This document shows, piece after piece, positions 21,077-24,455 of a stretch of DNA of 24,455 bases; the first letter of the stretch is position 1; the number at the start of each line of letters is the position of its first letter. The stretch lies in contig CAADSV010000060.1 of the NCBI GenBank assembly GCA_900751665.1, positions 1 to 24,455 of the forward strand, written 5' to 3'. The DNA is from an uncultured Collinsella sp. (GTDB taxonomy: Bacteria; Actinomycetota; Coriobacteriia; Coriobacteriales; Coriobacteriaceae). Below the pieces are notes generated by a model, which made no database searches, was not told where the DNA came from, and was given only the letters and a program-made list of their open reading frames with translations. A program made the translations under genes and the position numbers.

Positions 21077-22452
21077 GCGAGCTCCTCTTCAAAGTTATCG
21101 ATCAGGTTGTTGCCCAGGCGGACGACGGCGGCGCGGGTGCGCTCATCGGTGGCGGAAAGCGCGGCGTCCTCCAGCTTGGCGCGGATGAACAGGTCCTCGG
21201 CGGCGTTTTGGTCAAGGCCGCGGCAGGCGAGGTAGAACAGCTGCTCGTCGCGGACATGGCCGATGGTGGCGCCGTGGTTGCCAGCGACGTCGTCCTCGTC
21301 GCATAGGATGACGGGGACGGTCTTGTTGTCGACGCCCTTGTTGGCCAAAAGCACCGTCTCGCGCTCGGTGCCGGTTGCGCCCTTGCAGCCGTGCACGAGG
21401 TCGATGGTGCCGCGGTAGACCTTCTTGGATGTGCCGGTCAGCACGCCGTTGGCGTCGATCTCGCACTCGGTCTTGCGGCCGCGGTGGCGCAGCTCGTAGT
21501 TAAAGTCGCGCACCTGCTCGCGGGCGCCCAGGTAGTCGGTATCGATCGTCACCTTGGCGGTGTCGCCCAGTAGGTCGCCAGCAAGGCCGGTGGCGCTGGC
21601 GCCGGCACCCAGGACAGTGTGCTGTACGTTGACGCGCGCGCCCTCGTCCAGGAACAGACCGGTGTCGTCGAGTGCAATCCAGCTGTCGTCGAGCGTCTGC
21701 GTGCAGGTCACGTTGACGGTGGCGTACTCGTGGGCACACACGCGCAGCACGGAACCCACGACGCCCTCGCCGGCAACGGGAGAGTCCAGCGCGATGGCAA
21801 GGTCGAGCGTTGCCTGCGGGCGGGTGACGACATCGATAGCGGCGATGGCCGCCGCCGCGTCGACGCCGCTAACGCGCACGGTAACCGTGGCGTGCTTGTA
21901 CGCGGGCACATCGATGACGATGCGCTTGGTGGCGTGGTCGGCCAGGTAGGTGTAGGCAGCCTCGCCCATGCCGGTCTCGAAGGCCTCGGCGGGGGAGAGT
22001 TCCTCCTCGAGCTTGATGGCGCCGGCCTGGTAGACGGAGGTGGCGGGCGCGTCGAGCTCGGTCTCGGGTGTGATGCGGGCGCGATCGGCGGCATCGCCGG
22101 GGGCAGCGGTACGGCGCTCGGGGAAGCGCTCGGCCATGGCGTCCATGGCGGCGTCGAAGGCGTCGGCCGAGCCGGCGAACTGCCCGTCCAGGCCCTCGAC
22201 CTCAACGGCCTCGGCGGGAGCGGCGGCAAGTTCGTTCGAAAGCTCGAGCTTGGTCTGGTTCATTTTCAACCAGCCCCATGTGGCGGCCGGCATCGCATTG
22301 ACGCCCCCGATCTCCTGCAGCACGCCGTCTCGGGGCTCCGACCCTCCTCGCGTACCTTTAGTACGCGTCGTCGGGCTCGTCGCTCCCGATACGTCGCACT
22401 GCAGAAGCTCGGATGACGTAAATGCGTTCGGCGTGTTCGTGGTCTGATTCAT
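21073..22452 (-). CDS. sufD: SufD, Fe-S cluster assembly protein, with in-frame palindromic insertion
   Basis: A 459-residue SufD, the partner of SufB and SufC in the SufBCD scaffold. The start ATG at 22452 shares one base with the sufB stop (TAATG). The beta-helix core and C-terminal domain are recognisable by DEDDVAGNHGATIGHVRDE and LFYLACRGLDQNAAEDLFIRA. The N-terminus is odd: TSSELLQ (residues 12-18) is followed by about 28 residues rich in Thr, Gly and Arg, then by VLQEIGGVNAMPAATWGWLKMNQ. This extra piece is encoded by a palindromic DNA element (22321-22398) flanked by the direct repeat CTGCAG; removing one repeat and the element restores SSELLQEIGGVN in frame. The extra segment lies ahead of the folded core and is likely tolerated. 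An alternative start at MPAATWGW would avoid it but has no evident ribosome site. Confidence 0.92.
   Translation of the reverse strand: MNQTTNTPNAFTSSELLQCDVSGATSPTTRTKGTRGGSEPRDGVLQEIGGVNAMPAATWGWLKMNQTKLELSNELAAAPAEAVEVEGLDGQFAGSADAFDAAMDAMAERFPERRTAAPGDAADRARITPETELDAPATSVYQAGAIKLEEELSPAEAFETGMGEAAYTYLADHATKRIVIDVPAYKHATVTVRVSGVDAAAAIAAIDVVTRPQATLDLAIALDSPVAGEGVVGSVLRVCAHEYATVNVTCTQTLDDSWIALDDTGLFLDEGARVNVQHTVLGAGASATGLAGDLLGDTAKVTIDTDYLGAREQVRDFNYELRHRGRKTECEIDANGVLTGTSKKVYRGTIDLVHGCKGATGTERETVLLANKGVDNKTVPVILCDEDDVAGNHGATIGHVRDEQLFYLACRGLDQNAAEDLFIRAKLEDAALSATDERTRAAVVRLGNNLIDNFEEELA
22315..22404. repeat. Palindromic element inserted in sufD with 6-bp target duplication
   Basis: CTGCAG occurs at 22315-22320 and again at 22399-22404, exactly 84 bases apart. 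The 78 bases between form an imperfect palindrome with a perfect centre, CGCGTAC-CTTTA-GTACGCG; partly matching arms follow outward (GTCGG/CCGAC-type) and the ends match as CG.CGT.TCGGG. The unit of 84 is divisible by three, so the sufD frame is kept. Confidence 0.72.
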
Positions 22453-23864
22453 TATCCGATCGCTCCTTCCATCTCGAGCTTGATCAGGTTGTTCATCTCG
22501 ACGGCGTCCTCCAGCGGCAGCTCCTTGGAGACCGGGTTGGCAAAGCCGTTGACAATCATGGTGCGGGCCTCTTCCTCCGAGATACCGCGGCTCATCAGGT
22601 AGAACACCTTGTCGTCGCCGATGCGGCCGATAGTGGCCTCGTGGCCGATGTCTACATTCTTGGCTCGGATGTCCATAGCGGGGATGGTGTCGGAGCGGCT
22701 CTGGTCGTCGAGCATGAGCGACTGGCAGCTCACGGTTGCCTTGGAGCCCTCCGCCTTGGGCGTGGCCACGATGGAGCTGCGGAAGGTCTGGATGCCTCCG
22801 CTCTTGGAGATGCCCTTGGTCTCGACGGTTGCCGAGGTCTCGGGCGCGTTGAGCACGACTTTGCAGCCGGTGTCGAGGTTCTGGCCGGCACCGGCAAAGG
22901 TGATACCGGTAAAGCTCGAGCGGGCGCGACGGCCGTTGAGCACGCTCATAGGGTAGAGATAACCCACGTGGCTGCCGAAGGAGCCGCTGATCCACTCGAT
23001 GTCGCCGTCCTCGTCCACGCGCGCACGCTTGGTGTTGAGGTTGTACATGTTCTTGGACCAGTTCTCGATGGTCGAGTAGCGTAGGTGCGCACGCTTGCCC
23101 ACAAAGAGCTCCACAGCGCCGGCGTGGAGGTTGGCCACGTTGTACTTGGGTGCGGAGCAGCCCTCGATAAAGTGCAGGTCGGCATCGTCCTCGACAATGA
23201 TGAGCGTGTGCTCAAACTGGCCGGCGCCCTTGGCGTTAAGGCGGAAGTAACTCTGCAGCGGAAAATCGAGCTTGGTGCCCTTGGGCACGTAGACAAACGA
23301 GCCGCCGGACCACACGGCACCATGCAGGGCCGCAAACTTGTGGTCGGTGGGCGGGATGAGCGTCATAAACTTCTCGTGGATGAGCGGCTCCCACTGCGGG
23401 TCGTGCAGGGCCTCCTCGATGCCGGAGTAGACGATGCCCATCTTGGACGCGGTGTCCTGCATGTTGTGGTAGACCAGCTCGGAGTCGTACTGTGCGCCGA
23501 CGCCCGCCAGATAACTGCGCTCGGCCTCGGGGATGCCCAGGCGCTCAAAAGTGTTCTTGATGTCGTCGGGCACCGACTCCCAGTCGTGCTTTTGGTCAGT
23601 GTTGGGCTTGACGTAGGTGACGATGTTGTCCATGTCCAGGCCCTCGATGGAGGGACCCCACGTCGGATCCGGGAAGCGATTAAAGATCTCGAGGGACTTG
23701 AGGCGCAGGTCGAGCATCCACTGCGGCTCGTCCTTCTTGGCGCTGATCTCGCGCACGATATCGGGCGTGATGCCGGCGTCGAGGCGCTCGAATCCCTCCT
23801 CGCCATAGGTGAAGTCGTAGAGGCTGCGGTCGATGTCCGCGACCTCGGTGCGGTTCTTGGTCAT
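22452..23864 (-). CDS. sufB: SufB, Fe-S cluster assembly scaffold protein
   Basis: A 470-residue SufB, the usual length. Family blocks are FDPTWGPSIEGLDMDNI-like text near residue 65, SEVVYHNM-type SELVYHNMQ near 127, HGAVWSGGSFVYVPKG near 182, the EGCSAPKYNVANLHAGAVELFV block near 241, and the C-terminal DIGHEATIGRIGDDKVFYLMSRGISEEEA, which carries conserved His/Asp residues near the SufB-SufD interface. SufB with SufC and SufD forms the scaffold on which the cluster is built, in the cytoplasm. The ATG at 23864 follows sufC by 12 bases, with AAAGGGG as ribosome site, and its stop overlaps the sufD start. Nothing looks disrupted. Confidence 0.97.
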   Translation of the reverse strand: MTKNRTEVADIDRSLYDFTYGEEGFERLDAGITPDIVREISAKKDEPQWMLDLRLKSLEIFNRFPDPTWGPSIEGLDMDNIVTYVKPNTDQKHDWESVPDDIKNTFERLGIPEAERSYLAGVGAQYDSELVYHNMQDTASKMGIVYSGIEEALHDPQWEPLIHEKFMTLIPPTDHKFAALHGAVWSGGSFVYVPKGTKLDFPLQSYFRLNAKGAGQFEHTLIIVEDDADLHFIEGCSAPKYNVANLHAGAVELFVGKRAHLRYSTIENWSKNMYNLNTKRARVDEDGDIEWISGSFGSHVGYLYPMSVLNGRRARSSFTGITFAGAGQNLDTGCKVVLNAPETSATVETKGISKSGGIQTFRSSIVATPKAEGSKATVSCQSLMLDDQSRSDTIPAMDIRAKNVDIGHEATIGRIGDDKVFYLMSRGISEEEARTMIVNGFANPVSKELPLEDAVEMNNLIKLEMEGAIG

Positions 23865-23876
23865 TGCGTCGCCCCT

Positions 23877-24455
23877 TTACGCCTGCTGCTCGGTAGCGGC
23901 GGCCTGAGCTTGGGCACGCTGCTCGGCGGCCTCGCGCTCGAAGGTCTCAAAACCGTTCTTGTCGATCCAGGGGATCAGCGAGGCGTCGTCCTCGCGTACG
24001 ATGTGGCCCTTGACCATAACGTGGACGCGGTCGACATCCAGGTGCTCCAGGATGCGCGTGTTGTGTGTGATGATGAGCATGGAGCCGTCGCAGCTCTTGC
24101 GGTAGGCGTCCATACCATGGCTGACGGTGGACAGGGCGTCGACGTCCAGGCCTGAGTCGGTTTCGTCCAGGATGGCGAGCTTGGGCTGCAGCAGCAGAAG
24201 CTGGAGCATCTCGACCTTCTTTTTCTCGCCGCCCGAGAAACCCACGCCCAGCTCGCGGTTGAGGTAGGCGGTATCCATGTTGAGCTCGGCCGCGAGCTCC
24301 TTCACGCGGCGGCGGAACTCCTTGCCCTTCATCTCCAGGCCGGGGCGGCCGGCGATGCTGGCGCGCAAAAAGCTCGACAGTGGCACGCCCGGAATCTCGA
24401 CCGGGGCCTGGAAGCTCAGGAACAGGCCGGCGCGCGAACGCTTGTCGGTGGTGAG
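23877..24455 (-). CDS. sufC: SufC ATPase (5' end outside the window)
   Basis: The 192 C-terminal residues of an ABC-type ATPase are present; the Walker A motif lies beyond the right edge. Visible are the Q-loop region (LFLSFQAPVEIPGV), the ABC signature GVGFSGGEKKKVEMLQLL, the Walker B and D-loop LAILDETDSGLDVDAL, and the switch histidine in LIITHNTRIL. The SGGEKKK form of the signature and FLSFQAPVEIPGV are typical of SufC. SufC drives conformational change in SufBCD by ATP hydrolysis. The C-terminal tail is extended and rich in Ala/Gln (AEQRAQAQAAATEQQA). It is the first visible gene of the operon sufC-sufB-sufD-sufS-sufU; the promoter is outside the window. Confidence 0.95.
   Translation of the reverse strand, partial: LTTDKRSRAGLFLSFQAPVEIPGVPLSSFLRASIAGRPGLEMKGKEFRRRVKELAAELNMDTAYLNRELGVGFSGGEKKKVEMLQLLLLQPKLAILDETDSGLDVDALSTVSHGMDAYRKSCDGSMLIITHNTRILEHLDVDRVHVMVKGHIVREDDASLIPWIDKNGFETFEREAAEQRAQAQAAATEQQA

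Noticed and set aside
1..24455. CRISPR arrays, rRNA genes, complete insertion sequences, prophage genes
   Set aside because: No regularly spaced repeats, no rRNA sequence, no IS with defined ends, and no phage structural genes were seen on reading both strands.

Overview
The window looks like a chromosomal segment of a GC-rich anaerobic actinobacterium of class Coriobacteriia, most likely Collinsella or a close relative. This is inferred from gene content and protein style (CarD, a Rho with a very long Ala/Arg/Lys-rich N-terminus, a SUF operon ordered CBDSU, a GGGtGRT protein), not from a database search. Most of it is ordinary housekeeping sequence. The unusual material is a set of palindromic elements between and inside genes, one REP-type tyrosine transposase gene, and a frameshift in rho.

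Left part (1-5.7 kb): a truncated S33-type alpha/beta hydrolase (minus) is divergent from proA (plus). Then come an HD-domain hydrolase and a CarD-like regulator (both minus), each followed by an almost identical hairpin with an ACCACCACAAAGG stem. argS (plus) follows with a good promoter and terminator. A MITE-like element of 149 bp with 26-bp inverted ends lies between argS and rho.

Middle (6.1-13.3 kb): rho starts at a GTG and carries a one-base frameshift near 6.90 kb in a very GC-rich tract. It is followed by a two-gene unit of an unrecognised membrane-anchored, low-complexity protein and a VanZ-family membrane protein. Facing these are a ROK fructokinase and a class I aminotransferase, both minus.

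RNA block (13.35-13.75 kb): tRNA-His(GTG) and two identical tRNA-Lys(CTT) genes with a shared promoter and terminator, followed by a pair of related hairpins of unknown role.

Right part (13.9-24.5 kb): an FAD-dependent oxidoreductase of the NadB/FrdA type; a two-gene operon of a NifU-like Fe-S scaffold and a GGGtGRT protein; a RAYT-like transposase whose HUH motif reads H-V-D; about 600 bp of structured non-coding DNA; and the SUF iron-sulfur operon sufC-sufB-sufD-sufS-sufU, running in from the right edge with overlapping or closely spaced genes. sufD contains an in-frame 78-bp palindromic insertion flanked by a 6-bp direct repeat, which I consider the most interesting observation here.
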